DNA of 64,000 bases. Origin: Hexactinellida sp. DTS-2022 (lineage: Eukaryota > Porifera > Hexactinellida). Below, in pieces: positions 26,179 through 40,400 of this stretch (positions are counted from its first letter, which is position 1; each line of letters opens with the position of its first letter). The notes below the pieces were generated by a model. That model worked only from the letters and a program-made list of their open reading frames with translations. It was not told the DNA's origin and searched no databases. The stretch lies in contig JAPNXP010000016.1 in assembly GCA_028753945.1 (NCBI GenBank), forward strand, positions 2,698,001-2,762,000, written 5' to 3'. The position numbers and the translations under genes were made by a program.

Positions 26179-27200
26179 GATTAATGTGCTATATAGTGTA
26201 CGCAAAAAGCGTACAATATTATACTAACAAGGTTCTTGCTTAGTAGAATGTGCTATAAATAGAAAGAAAAATGGTTTCAATATGTTATTGGTGGATAAAA
26301 TGAATTCCGAATCCTGTCGAAGGTCCACTGTAGTATAATGTGCTACATATTGTACGCAAAATGCGTACAATATTATACTAACAAGGTTCTTGCTTAGTGG
26401 AATGTGCTCTAAATAGAAAGGAAAATTGTTTCAATATGTTATTGGTGGATAAAATGAATTCCGAATCCTGTCGAAGGTCCACTGTAGTTTAATGTGCTAT
26501 ATATTGTACGCAAAATGCGTACAATATTATATTAACAAGGTTCTTGCTTAGTAGAATGTGCAATAAATGGAAAGGAAAATTGTTTCAATATGTTATTGGT
26601 GGATAAAATGAATTCCGAATCCTGTCGAAGGTCCACTGTAGTATAATGTGCTATATAGTGTACGCAAAATGCGTACATTATTATACTAACAAGGTTCTTG
26701 CTTAGTAGAATGTGCTATAAATGGAAAGGAAAATTGTTTCAATATGTTATTGGTGGATAAAATGAATTCCGAATCCTGTCGAAGGTCCACTGTAGATTAA
26801 TGTGCTACATATTGTACGCAAAATGCGTACAATATTATATTAACAAGGTTCTTGCTTAGTAGAATGTGCTATAAATGGAAAGAAAAATGGTTTCAATATG
26901 TTATTGGTGGATAAAATGAATTCCGAATCCTGTCGAAGGTCCACTGTAGTATAATGTGCTACATATTGTACGCAAAATGCGTACAATATTATACTAACAA
27001 GGTTCTTGCTTAGTGGAATGTGCTCTAAATAGAAAGGAAAATTGTTTCAATATGTTATTGGTGGATAAAATGAATTCCGAATCCTGTCGAAGGTTCACTG
27101 TAGTATAATGTGCTATATAGTGTACGCAAAAAGCGTACAATATTATATTAACAAGGTTCTTGCTTAGTAGAATGGGCAATAAATGGAAAGGAAAATTGTT
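26179..27200 (+). repeat. Block related to 8.3-10.5 kb
   Basis: Rare marks found at 6.8-10.5 kb reappear here in similar order: AAAGAAAAATGG near 26265 and 26879, TTAGTGGAAT with GCTCTAAATAG at 26394 and 27010, and GTTTAATG near 26487. The offset from 8531 to 26394 is 116 monomers minus the one base deleted near 12457. The offset from 10379 to 27010 is 108 monomers minus the same base. Eight monomers have therefore been gained or lost inside one copy. Confidence 0.75.
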
Positions 27201-27872
27201 TCAATATGTTATTGGTGGATAAAATGAATTCCGAATCCTGTCGAAGGTCCACTGTAGTATAATGTGCTATATTTTGTACGCAAAATGCGTACAATATTAT
27301 ACTGACAAGGTTTTTGCTTAGTAGAATGTGCTTTAAATGGAAAGGAAAATTGTTTCAATATGTTATTGGTGTATAAAATGAATTCCGAATCCTGTCGAAG
27401 GTTCACTGTAGATTAATGTGCTATATAGTGTACGCAAAATGCATACAATATTATACTAACAAGGTTTTTGCTTAGTAGAATGTGCTTTAAATGGAAAGGA
27501 AAATTGTTTCAATATGTTATTGGTGTATAAAATGAATTCCGAATCCTGTCGAAGGTTCACTGTAGATTAATGTGCTATATAGTGTACGCAAAATGCGTAC
27601 AATATTATACTAACAAGGTTCTTGCTTAGTAGAATGTGCTATAAATAGAAAGGAAAATGGTTTTAATATGTTATTGGTGTATAAAATGAATTCCGAATCC
27701 TGTCGAAGGTCCACTGTAGATTAATGTGCTACATATTGTACGCAAAATGCGTACAATATTATACTGACAAGGTTCTTGCTTAGTAGAATGTGCTATAAAT
27801 AGAAAGGAAAATTGTTTCAATATGTTATTGGTGGATAAAATGAATTCCGAATCCTGTCGAAGGTTCACTGTA

Positions 27873-30800
27873 GTATAATGTGCTATATAGTGTACGCAAA
27901 AAGCGTACAATATTATATTAACAAGGTTCTTGCTTAGTAGAATGGGCAATAAATGGAAAGGAAAATTGTTTCAATATGTTATTGGTGGATAAAATGAATT
28001 CCGAATCCTGTCGAAGGTCCACTGTAGTATAATATGCTATATATTGTACGCAAAATGCGTACAATATTATACTAACAAGGTTTTTGCTTAGTAGAATGTG
28101 CTTTAAATGGAAAGGAAAATTGTTTCAATATGTTATTGGTGTATAAAATGAATTCCGAATCCTGTCGAAGGTTCACTGTAGATTAATGTGCTATATAGTG
28201 TACGCAAAATGCGTACAATATTATACTAACAAGGTTCTTGCTTAGTATAATGTGCTATAAATAGAAAGGAAAATGGTTTTAATATGTTATTGGTGGATAA
28301 AATGAATTCCGAATCCTGTCGAAGGTTCACTGTAGATTAATGTGCTATATAGTGTACGCAAAATGCGTACAATATTATATTAACAAGGTTCTTGCTTAGT
28401 AGAATGTGCAATAAATGGAAAGGAAAATTGTTTCAATATGTTATTGGTGGATAAAATGAATTCCGAATCCTGTCGAAGGTCCACTGTAGATTAATGTGCT
28501 ACATATTGTACGCAAAATGCGTACAATATTATACTAACAAGGTTCTTGCTTAGTAGAATGTGCTATAAATAGAAAGGAAAATGGTTTTAATATGTTATTG
28601 GTGTATAAAATGAATTCCGAATCCTGTCGAAGGTTCACTGTAGATTAATGTGCTATATAGTGTACGCAAAATGCGTACAATATTATACTAACAAGGTTCT
28701 TGCTTAGTAGAATGTGCAATAAATGGAAAGGAAAATTGTTTCAATATGTTATTGGTGGATAAAATGAATTCCGAATCCTGTCGAAGGTCCACTGTAGTAT
28801 AATGTGCTATATAGTGTACGCAAAAAGCGTACAATATTATATTAACAAGGTTCTTGCTTAGTAGAATGGGCAATAAATGGAAAGGAAAATTGTTTCAATA
28901 TGTTATTGGTGGATAAAATGAATTCCGAATCCTGTCGAAGGTCCACTGTAGTATAATGTGCTATATAGTGTACGCAAAAAGCGTACAATATTATACTAAC
29001 AAGGTTTTTGCTTAGTAGAATGTGCTTTAAATGGAAAGGAAAATTGTTTCAATATGTTATTGGTGTATAAAATGAATTCCGAATCCTGTCGAAGGTTCAC
29101 TGTAGATTAATGTGCTATATAGTGTACGCAAAATGCGTACAATATTATACTAACAAGGTTCTTGCTTAGTAGAATGTGCTATAAATAGAAAGGAAAATGG
29201 TTTTAATATGTTATTGGTGTATAAAATGAATTCCGAATCCTGTCGAAGGTCCACTGTAGATTAATGTGCTACATATTGTACGCAAAATGCGTACAATATT
29301 ATACTAACAAGGTTCTTGCTTAGTAGAATGTGCTATAAATAGAAAGGAAAATTGTTTCAATATGTTATTGGTGGATAAAATGAATTCCGAATCCTGTCGA
29401 AGGTTCACTGTAGTATAATGTGCTATATAGTGTACGCAAAAAGCGTACAATATTATATTAACAAGGTTCTTGCTTAGTAGAATGGGCAATAAATGGAAAG
29501 GAAAATTGTTTCAATATGTTATTGGTGGATAAAATGAATTCCTAATCCTGTCGAAAGTCCACTGTAGTATAATGTGCCACATATTGTACGCAAAAAGCGT
29601 ACAATATTATATTAACAAGGTTCTTGCTTAGTAGAATGGGCAATAAATGGAAAGGAAAATTGTTTCAATATGTTATTGGTGGATAAAATGAATTCCTAAT
29701 CCTGTCGAAAGTCCACTGTAGTATAATGTGCCACATATTGTACGCAAAAAGCGTACAATATTATATTAACAAGGTTCTTGCTTAGTAGAATGTGCAATAA
29801 ATGGAAAGGAAAATTGTTTCAATATGTTATTGGTGGATAAAATGAATTCCGAATCCTGTCGAAGGTTCACTGTAGTATAATGTGCTATATAGTGTACGCA
29901 AAAAGCGTACAATATTATATTAACAAGGTTCTTGCTTAGTAGAATGGGCAATAAATGGAAAGGAAAATTGTTTCAATATGTTATTGGTGGATAAAATGAA
30001 TTCCGAATCCTGTCGAAGGTCCACTGTAGTATAATGTGCTATATATTGTACGCAAAATGCGTACAATATTATGCTAACAAGGTTTTTGCTTAGTAGAATG
30101 TGCTTTAAATGGAAAGGAAAATTGTTTCAATATGTTATTGGTGTATAAAATGAATTCCGAATCCTGTCGAAGGTTCACTGTAGATTAATGTGCTATATAG
30201 TGTACGCAAAATGCATACAATATTATACTAACAAGGTTTTTGCTTAGTAGAATGTGCTTTAAATGGAAAGGAAAATTGTTTCAATATGTTATTGGTGTAT
30301 AAAATGAATTCCGAATCCTGTCGAAGGTTCACTGTAGATTAATGTGCTATATAGTGTACGCAAAATGCGTACAATATTATACTAACAAGGTTCTTGCTTA
30401 GTAGAATGTGCTATAAATAGAAAGGAAAATGGTTTTAATATGTTATTGGTGTATAAAATGAATTCCGAATCCTGTCGAAGGTCCACTGTAGATTAATGTG
30501 CTACATATTGTACGCAAAATGCGTACAATATTATACTGACAAGGTTCTTGCTTAGTAGAATGTGCTATAAATAGAAAGGAAAATTGTTTCAATATGTTAT
30601 TGGTGGATAAAATGAATTCCGAATTTTGTCGAAGGTTCACTGTAGTATAATGTGCTATATAGTGTACGCAAAAAGCGTACAATATTATATTAACAAGGTT
30701 CTTGCTTAGTAGAATGGGCAATAAATGGAAAGGAAAATTGTTTCAATATGTTATTGGTGGATAAAATGAATTCCTAATCCTGTCGAAAGTCCACTGTAGT

Positions 30801-32530
30801 ATAATGTGCCACATATTGTACGCAAAAAGCGTACAATATTATATTAACAAGGTTCTTGCTTAGTAGAATGTGCAATAAATGGAAAGGAAAATTGTTTCAA
30901 TATGTTATTGGTGGATAAAATGAATTCCGAATCCTGTCGAAGGTTCACTGTAGTATAATGTGCTATATAGTGTACGCAAAAAGCGTACAATATTATATTA
31001 ACAAGGTTCTTGCTTAGTAGAATGGGCAATAAATGGAAAGGAAAATTGTTTCAATATGTTATTGGTGGATAAAATGAATTCCGAATCCTGTCGAAGGTCC
31101 ACTGTAGTATAATGTGCTATATATTGTACGCAAAATGCGTACAATATTATACTAACAAGGTTTTTGCTTAGTAGAATGTGCTTTAAATGGAAAGGAAAAT
31201 TGTTTCAATATGTTATTGGTGTATAAAATGAATTCCGAATCCTGTCGAAGGTTCACTGTAGATTAATGTGCTATATAGTGTACGCAAAATGCGTACAATA
31301 TTATACTAACAAGGTTCTTGCTTAGTAGAATGTGCTATAAATAGAAAGGAAAATGGTTTTAATATGTTATTGGTGGATAAAATGAATTCCGAATCCTGTC
31401 GAAGGTTCACTGTAGATTAATGTGCTATATAGTGTACGCAAAATGCGTACAATATTATATTAACAAGGTTCTTGCTTAGTAGAATGTGCAATAAATGGAA
31501 AGGAAAATTGTTTCAATATGTTATTGGTGGATAAAATGAATTCCGAATCCTGTCGAAGGTCCACTGTAGATTAATGTGCTACATATTGTACGCAAAATGC
31601 GTACACTATTATACTAACAAGGTTCTTGCTTAGTAGAATGTGCTATAAATAGAAAGGAAAATGGTTTTAATATGTTATTGGTGTATAAAATGAATTCCGA
31701 ATCCTGTCGAAGGTTCACTGTAGATTAATGTGCTATATAGTGTACGCAAAATGCGTACAATATTATACTAACAAGGTTCTTGCTTAGTAGAATGTGCAAT
31801 AAATGGAAAGGAAAATTGTTTCAATATGTTATTGGTGGATAAAATGAATTCCGAATCCTGTCGAAGGTCCACTGTAGTATAATGTGCTATATAGTGTACG
31901 CAAAAAGCGTACAATATTATATTAACAAGGTTCTTGCTTAGTAGAATGGGCAATAAATGGAAAGGAAAATTGTTTCAATATGTTATTGGTGGATAAAATG
32001 AATTCCGAATCCTGTCGAAGGTCCACTGTAGTATAATGTGCTATATAGTGTACGCAAAAAGCGTACAATATTATACTAACAAGGTTTTTGCTTAGTAGAA
32101 TGTGCTTTAAATGGAAAGGAAAATTGTTTCAATATGTTATTGGTGTATAAAATGAATTCCGAATCCTGTCGAAGGTTCACTGTAGATTAATGTGCTATAT
32201 AGTGTACGCAAAATGCGTACAATATTATACTAACAAGGTTCTTGCTTAGTAGAATGTGCTATAAATAGAAAGGAAAATGGTTTTAATATGTTATTGGTGT
32301 ATAAAATGAATTCCGAATCCTGTCGAAGGTCCACTGTAGATTAATGTGCTACATATTGTACGCAAAATGCGTACAATATTATACTAACAAGGTTCTTGCT
32401 TAGTAGAATGTGCTATAAATAGAAAGGAAAATTGTTTCAATATGTTATTGGTGGATAAAATGAATTCCGAATCCTGTCGAAGGTTCACTGTAGTATAATG
32501 TGCTATATAGTGTACGCAAAAAGCGTACAA
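27873..32530 (+). repeat. 20-mer higher-order repeat (3080-bp offset)
   Basis: Monomers from 27873 to about 29450 match those from 30953 to about 32530 in order and type. The match includes a run of three GATTA-type monomers and the pair CTATATAG/GGCAATAAATGG then GGTTTTTG/CTTTAAATGG. Private differences include ATATGCT near 28031 only and GTACACTATT at 31601 only. The block overlaps the 28-mer repeat, so the two periods are nested. Confidence 0.75.
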
Positions 32531-35500
32531 TATTATACTGACAAGGTTCTTGCTTAGTAGAATGTGCTATAAATAGAAAGGAAAATTGTTTCAATATGTT
32601 ATTGGTGGATAAAATGAATTCCGAATCCTGTCGAAGGTCCACTGTAGTATAATGTGCTATATAGTGTACGCAAAAAGCGTACAATATTATATTAACAAGG
32701 TTCTTGCTTAGTAGAATGGGCAATAAATGGAAAGGAAAATTGTTTCAATATGTTATTGGTGGATAAAATGAATTCCTAATCCTGTCGAAAGTCCACTGTA
32801 GTATAATGTGCCACATATTGTACGCAAAAAGCGTACAATATTATATTAACAAGGTTCTTGCTTAGTAGAATGTGCAATAAATGGAAAGGAAAATTGTTTC
32901 AATATGTTATTGGTGGATAAAATGAATTCCGAATCCTGTCGAAGGTTCACTGTAGATTAATGTGCTATATAGTGTACGCAAAATGCGTACAATATTATAC
33001 TAACAAGGTTCTTGCTTAGTAGAATGTGCTATAAATAGAAAGGAAAATGGTTTTAATATGTTATTGGTGTATAAAATGAATTCCGAATCCTGTCGAAGGT
33101 CCACTGTAGATTAATGTGCTACATATTGTACGCAAAATGCGTACAATATTATACTAACAAGGTTCTTGCTTAGTAGAATGTGCTATAAATAGAAAGGAAA
33201 ATTGTTTCAATATGTTATTGGTGGATAAAATGAATTCCGAATCCTGTCGAAGGTTCACTGTAGTATAATGTGCTATATAGTGTACGCAAAAAGCGTACAA
33301 TATTATATTAACAAGGTTCTTGCTTAGTAGAATGGGCAATAAATGGAAAGGAAAATTGTTTCAATATGTTATTGGTGGATAAAATGAATTCCTAATCCTG
33401 TCGAAAGTCCACTGTAGTATAATGTGCTATATAGTGTACGCAAAAAGCGTACAATATTATATTAACAAGGTTCTTGCTTAGTAGAATGGGCAATAAATGG
33501 AAAGGAAAATTGTTTCAATATGTTATTGGTGTATAAAATGAATTCCGAATCCTGTCGAAGGTCCACTGTAGATTAATGTGCTACATATTGTACGCAAAAT
33601 GCGTACAATATTATACTAACAAGGTTCTTGCTTAGTAGAATGTGCTATAAATAGAAAGGAAAATTGTTTCAATATGTTATTGGTGGATAAAATGAATTCC
33701 GAATCCTGTCGAAGGTTCACTGTAGTATAATGTGCTATATAGTGTACGCAAAAAGCGTACAATATTATATTAACAAGGTTCTTGCTTAGTAGAATGGGCA
33801 ATAAATGGAAAGGAAAATTGTTTCAATATGTTATTGGTGGATAAAATGAATTCCTAATCCTGTCGAAAGTCCACTGTAGTATAATGTGCCACATATTGTA
33901 CGCAAAAAGCGTACAATATTATATTAACAAGGTTCTTGCTTAGTAGAATGGGCAATAAATGGAAAGGAAAATTGTTTCAATATGTTATTGGTGGATAAAA
34001 TGAATTCCTAATCCTGTCGAAAGTCCACTGTAGTATAATGTGCCACATATTGTACGCAAAAAGCGTACAATATTATATTAACAAGGTTCTTGCTTAGTAG
34101 AATGTGCAATAAATGGAAAGGAAAATTGTTTCAATATGTTATTGGTGGATAAAATGAATTCCGAATCCTGTCGAAGGTTCACTGTAGTATAATGTGCTAT
34201 ATAGTGTACGCAAAAAGCGTACAATATTATATTAACAAGGTTCTTGCTTAGTAGAATGGGCAATAAATGGAAAGGAAAATTGTTTCAATATGTTATTGGT
34301 GGATAAAATGAATTCCGAATCCTGTCGAAGGTCCACTGTAGTATAATGTGCTATATATTGTACGCAAAATGCGTACAATATTATGCTAACAAGGTTTTTG
34401 CTTAGTAGAATGTGCTTTAAATGGAAAGGAAAATTGTTTCAATATGTTATTGGTGTATAAAATGAATTCCGAATCCTGTCGAAGGTTCACTGTAGATTAA
34501 TGTGCTATATAGTGTACGCAAAATGCATACAATATTATACTAACAAGGTTTTTGCTTAGTAGAATGTGCTTTAAATGGAAAGGAAAATTGTTTCAATATG
34601 TTATTGGTGTATAAAATGAATTCCGAATCCTGTCGAAGGTTCACTGTAGATTAATGTGCTATATAGTGTACGCAAAATGCGTACAATATTATACTAACAA
34701 GGTTCTTGCTTAGTAGAATGTGCTATAAATAGAAAGGAAAATGGTTTTAATATGTTATTGGTGTATAAAATGAATTCCGAATCCTGTCGAAGGTCCACTG
34801 TAGATTAATGTGCTACATATTGTACGCAAAATGCGTACAATATTATACTGACAAGGTTCTTGCTTAGTAGAATGTGCTATAAATAGAAAGGAAAATTGTT
34901 TCAATATGTTATTGGTGGATAAAATGAATTCCGAATTTTGTCGAAGGTTCACTGTAGTATAATGTGCTATATAGTGTACGCAAAAAGCGTACAATATTAT
35001 ATTAACAAGGTTCTTGCTTAGTAGAATGGGCAATAAATGGAAAGGAAAATTGTTTCAATATGTTATTGGTGGATAAAATGAATTCCTAATCCTGTCGAAA
35101 GTCCACTGTAGTATAATGTGCCACATATTGTACGCAAAAAGCGTACAATATTATATTAACAAGGTTCTTGCTTAGTAGAATGTGCAATAAATGGAAAGGA
35201 AAATTGTTTCAATATGTTATTGGTGGATAAAATGAATTCCGAATCCTGTCGAAGGTTCACTGTAGATTAATGTGCTATATAGTGTACGCAAAATGCGTAC
35301 AATATTATACTAACAAGGTTCTTGCTTAGTAGAATGTGCTATAAATAGAAAGGAAAATGGTTTTAATATGTTATTGGTGGATAAAATGAATTCCGAATCC
35401 TGTCGAAGGTTCACTGTAGATTAATGTGCTATATAGTGTACGCAAAATGCGTACAATATTATATTAACAAGGTTCTTGCTTAGTAGAATGTGCAATAAAT

Positions 35501-37421
35501 GGAAAGGAAAATTGTTTCAATATGTTATTGGTGGATAAAATGAATTCCGAATCCTGTCGAAGGTCCACTGTAGATTAATGTGCTACATATTGTACGCAAA
35601 ATGCGTACACTATTATACTAACAAGGTTCTTGCTTAGTAGAATGTGCTATAAATAGAAAGGAAAATGGTTTTAATATGTTATTGGTGTATAAAATGAATT
35701 CCGAATCCTGTCGAAGGTTCACTGTAGATTAATGTGCTATATAGTGTACGCAAAATGCGTACAATATTATACTAACAAGGTTCTTGCTTAGTAGAATGTG
35801 CAATAAATGGAAAGGAAAATTGTTTCAATATGTTATTGGTGGATAAAATGAATTCCGAATCCTGTCGAAGGTCCACTGTAGTATAATGTGCTATATAGTG
35901 TACGCAAAAAGCGTACAATATTATATTAACAAGGTTCTTGCTTAGTAGAATGGGCAATAAATGGAAAGGAAAATTGTTTCAATATGTTATTGGTGGATAA
36001 AATGAATTCCGAATCCTGTCGAAGGTCCACTGTAGTATAATGTGCTATATAGTGTACGCAAAAAGCGTACAATATTATACTAACAAGGTTTTTGCTTAGT
36101 AGAATGTGCTTTAAATGGAAAGGAAAATTGTTTCAATATGTTATTGGTGTATAAAATGAATTCCGAATCCTGTCGAAGGTTCACTGTAGATTAATGTGCT
36201 ATATAGTGTACGCAAAATGCGTACAATATTATACTAACAAGGTTCTTGCTTAGTAGAATGTGCTATAAATAGAAAGGAAAATGGTTTTAATATGTTATTG
36301 GTGTATAAAATGAATTCCGAATCCTGTCGAAGGTCCACTGTAGATTAATGTGCTACATATTGTACGCAAAATGCGTACAATATTATACTAACAAGGTTCT
36401 TGCTTAGTAGAATGTGCTATAAATAGAAAGGAAAATTGTTTCAATATGTTATTGGTGGATAAAATGAATTCCGAATCCTGTCGAAGGTTCACTGTTGTAT
36501 AATGTGCTATATAGTGTACGCAAAAAGCGTACAATATTATACTGACAAGGTTCTTGCTTAGTAGAATGTGCTATAAATAGAAAGGAAAATTGTTTCAATA
36601 TGTTATTGGTGGATAAAATGAATTCCGAATCCTGTCGAAGGTCCACTGTAGTATAATGTGCTATATAGTGTACGCAAAAAGCGTACAATATTATATTAAC
36701 AAGGTTCTTGCTTAGTAGAATGGGCAATAAATGGAAAGGAAAATTGTTTCAATATGTTATTGGTGGATAAAATGAATTCCTAATCCTGTCGAAAGTCCAC
36801 TGTAGTATAATGTGCCACATATTGTACGCAAAAAGCGTACAATATTATATTAACAAGGTTCTTGCTTAGTAGAATGTGCAATAAATGGAAAGGAAAATTG
36901 TTTCAATATGTTATTGGTGGATAAAATGAATTCCGAATCCTGTCGAAGGTTCACTGTAGATTAATGTGCTATATAGTGTACGCAAAATGCGTACAATATT
37001 ATACTAACAAGGTTCTTGCTTAGTAGAATGTGCTATAAATAGAAAGGAAAATGGTTTTAATATGTTATTGGTGTATAAAATGAATTCCGAATCCTGTCGA
37101 AGGTCCACTGTAGATTAATGTGCTACATATTGTACGCAAAATGCGTACAATATTATACTAACAAGGTTCTTGCTTAGTAGAATGTGCTATAAATAGAAAG
37201 GAAAATTGTTTCAATATGTTATTGGTGGATAAAATGAATTCCGAATCCTGTCGAAGGTTCACTGTAGTATAATGTGCTATATAGTGTACGCAAAAAGCGT
37301 ACAATATTATATTAACAAGGTTCTTGCTTAGTAGAATGGGCAATAAATGGAAAGGAAAATTGTTTCAATATGTTATTGGTGGATAAAATGAATTCCTAAT
37401 CCTGTCGAAAGTCCACTGTAG
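29220..37421 (+). repeat. 28-mer HOR, second copy shortened to 26
   Basis: From 29220 to about 30950 the sequence matches 33530-35260 at an offset of 4312 bp (28 monomers). Shared private marks are ATGCTAAC (30071, 34383) and GAATTTTGTC (30621, 34933). From about 31261 to 33417 the offset becomes 4004 bp (26 monomers), shown by GTACACTATT (31601, 35605) and ACTGACAAGG (32537, 36541). The second copy therefore lacks two monomers equivalent to 30953-31260. Confidence 0.85.
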
Positions 37422-37439
37422 TATAATGTGCCACATATT

Positions 37440-40400
37440 GTACGCAAAAAGCGTACAATATTATATTAACAAGGTTCTTGCTTAGTAGAATGGGCAATAA
37501 ATGGAAAGGAAAATTGTTTCAATATGTTATTGGTGGATAAAATGAATTCCTAATCCTGTCGAAAGTCCACTGTAGTATAATGTGCCACATATTGTACGCA
37601 AAAAGCGTACAATATTATATTAACAAGGTTTTTGCTTAGTAGAATGTGCTTTAAATGGAAAGGAAAATTGTTTCAATATGTTATTGGTGTATAAAATGAA
37701 TTCCGAATCCTGTCGAAGGTTCACTGTAGTATAATGTGCTATATAGTGTACGCAAAAAGCGTACAATATTATATTAACAAGGTTCTTGCTTAGTAGAATG
37801 GGCAATAAATGGAAAGGAAAATTGTTTCAATATGTTATTGGTGGATAAAATGAATTCCGAATCCTGTCGAAGGTCCACTGTAGTATAATGTGCTATATAT
37901 TGTACGCAAAATGCTTACAATATTATACTAACAAGGTTTTTGCTTAGTAGAATGTGCTTTAAATGGAAAGGAAAATTGTTTCAATATGTTATTGGTGTAT
38001 AAAATGAATTCCGAATCCTGTCGAAGGTTCACTGTAGATTAATGTGCTATATAGTGTACGCAAAATGCATACAATATTATACTAACAAGGTTTTTGCTTA
38101 GTAGAATGTGCTTTAAATGGAAAGGAAAATTGTTTCAATATGTTATTGGTGTATAAAATGAATTCCGAATCCTGTCGAAGGTTCACTGTAGATTAATGTG
38201 CTATATAGTGTACGCAAAATGCGTACAATATTATACTAACAAGGTTCTTGCTTAGTAGAATGTGCTATAAATAGAAAGGAAAATGGTTTTAATATGTTAT
38301 TGGTGTATAAAATGAATTCCGAATCCTGTCGAAGGTCCACTGTAGATTAATGTGCTACATATTGTACGCAAAATGCGTACAATATTATACTGACAAGGTT
38401 CTTGCTTAGTAGAATGTGCTATAAATAGAAAGGAAAATTGTTTCAATATGTTATTGGTGGATAAAATGAATTCCGAATCCTGTCGAAGGTTCACTGTAGT
38501 ATAATGTGCTATATAGTGTACGCAAAAAGCGTACAATATTATATTAACAAGGTTCTTGCTTAGTAGAATGGGCAATAAATGGAAAGGAAAATTGTTTCAA
38601 TATGTTATTGGTGGATAAAATGAATTCCTAATCCTGTCGAAAGTCCACTGTAGTATAATGTGCCACATATTGTACGCAAAAAGCGTACAATATTATATTA
38701 ACAAGGTTCTTGCTTAGTAGAATGTGCAATAAATGGAAAGGAAAATTGTTTCAATATGTTATTGGTGGATAAAATGAATTCCGAATCCTGTCGAAGGTTC
38801 ACTGTAGTATAATGTGCTATATAGTGTACGAAAAAAGCGTACAATATTATATTAACAAGGTTCTTGCTTAGTAGAATGGGCAATAAATGGAAGGGAAAAT
38901 TGTTTCAATATGTTATTGGTGGATAAAATGAATTCCGAATCCTGTCGAAGGTCCACTGTAGTATAATGTGCTATATATTGTACGCAAAATGCGTACAATA
39001 TTATACTAACAAGGTTTTTGCTTAGTAGAATGTGCTTTAAATGGAAAGGAAAATTGTTTCAATATGTTATTGGTGTATAAAATGAATTCCGAATCCTGTC
39101 GAAGGTTCACTGTAGATTAATGTGCTATATAGTGTACGCAAAATGCGTACAATATTATACTAACAAGGTTCTTGCTTAGTAGAATGTGCTATAAATAGAA
39201 AGGAAAATGGTTTTAATATGTTATTGGTGTATAAAATGAATTCCGAATCCTGTCGAAGGTCCACTGTAGATTAATGTGCTACATATTGTACGCAAAATGC
39301 GTACAATATTATACTAACAAGGTTCTTGCTTAGTAGAATGGGCAATAAATGGAAAGGAAAATTGTTTCAATATGTTATTGGTGGATAAAATGAATTCCTA
39401 ATCCTGTCGAAAGTCCACTGTAGTATAATGTGCCACATATTGTACGCAAAATGCGTACAATATTATACTAACAAGGTTCTTGCTTAGTAGAATGTGCTAT
39501 AAATAGAAAGGAAAATTGTTTCAATATGTTATTGGTGGATAAAATGAATTCCGAATCCTGTCGAAGGTTCACTGTAGTATAATGTGCTATATAGTGTACG
39601 CAAAAAGCGTACAATATTATATTAACAAGGTTCTTGCTTAGTAGAATGTGCAATAAATGGAAAGGAAAATTGTTTCAATATGTTATTGGTGGATAAAATG
39701 AATTCCGAATCCTGTCGAAGGTTCACTGTAGTATAATGTGCTATATAGTGTACGCAAAAAGCGTACAATATTATATTAACAAGGTTCTTGCTTAGTAGAA
39801 TCGGCAATAAATGGAAAGGAAAATTGTTTCAATATGTTATTGGTGGATAAAATGAATTCCTAATCCTGTCGAAAGTCCACTGTAGTATAATGTGCCACAT
39901 ATTGTACGCAAAATGCGTACAATATTATACTAACAAGGTTCTTGCTTAGTAGAATGTGCTATAAATAGAAAGGAAAATTGTTTCAATATGTTATTGGTGG
40001 ATAAAATGAATTCCGAATCCTGTCGAAGGTTCACTGTAGTATAATGTGCTATATAGTGTACGCAAAAAGCGTACAATATTATATTAACAAGGTTCTTGCT
40101 TAGTAGAATGTGCAATAAATGGAAAGGAAAATTGTTTCAATATGTTATTGGTGGATAAAATGAATTCCGAATCCTGTCGAAGGTTCACTGTAGTATAATG
40201 TGCTATATATTGTACGCAAAATGCGTACAATATTATACTAACAAGGTTTTTGCTTAGTAGAATGTGCTTTAAATGGAAAGGAAAATTGTTTCAATATGTT
40301 ATTGGTGTATAAAATGAATTCCGAATCCTGTCGAAGGTTCACTGTAGATTAATGTGCTATATAGTGTACGCAAAATGCGTACAATATTATACTAACAAGG

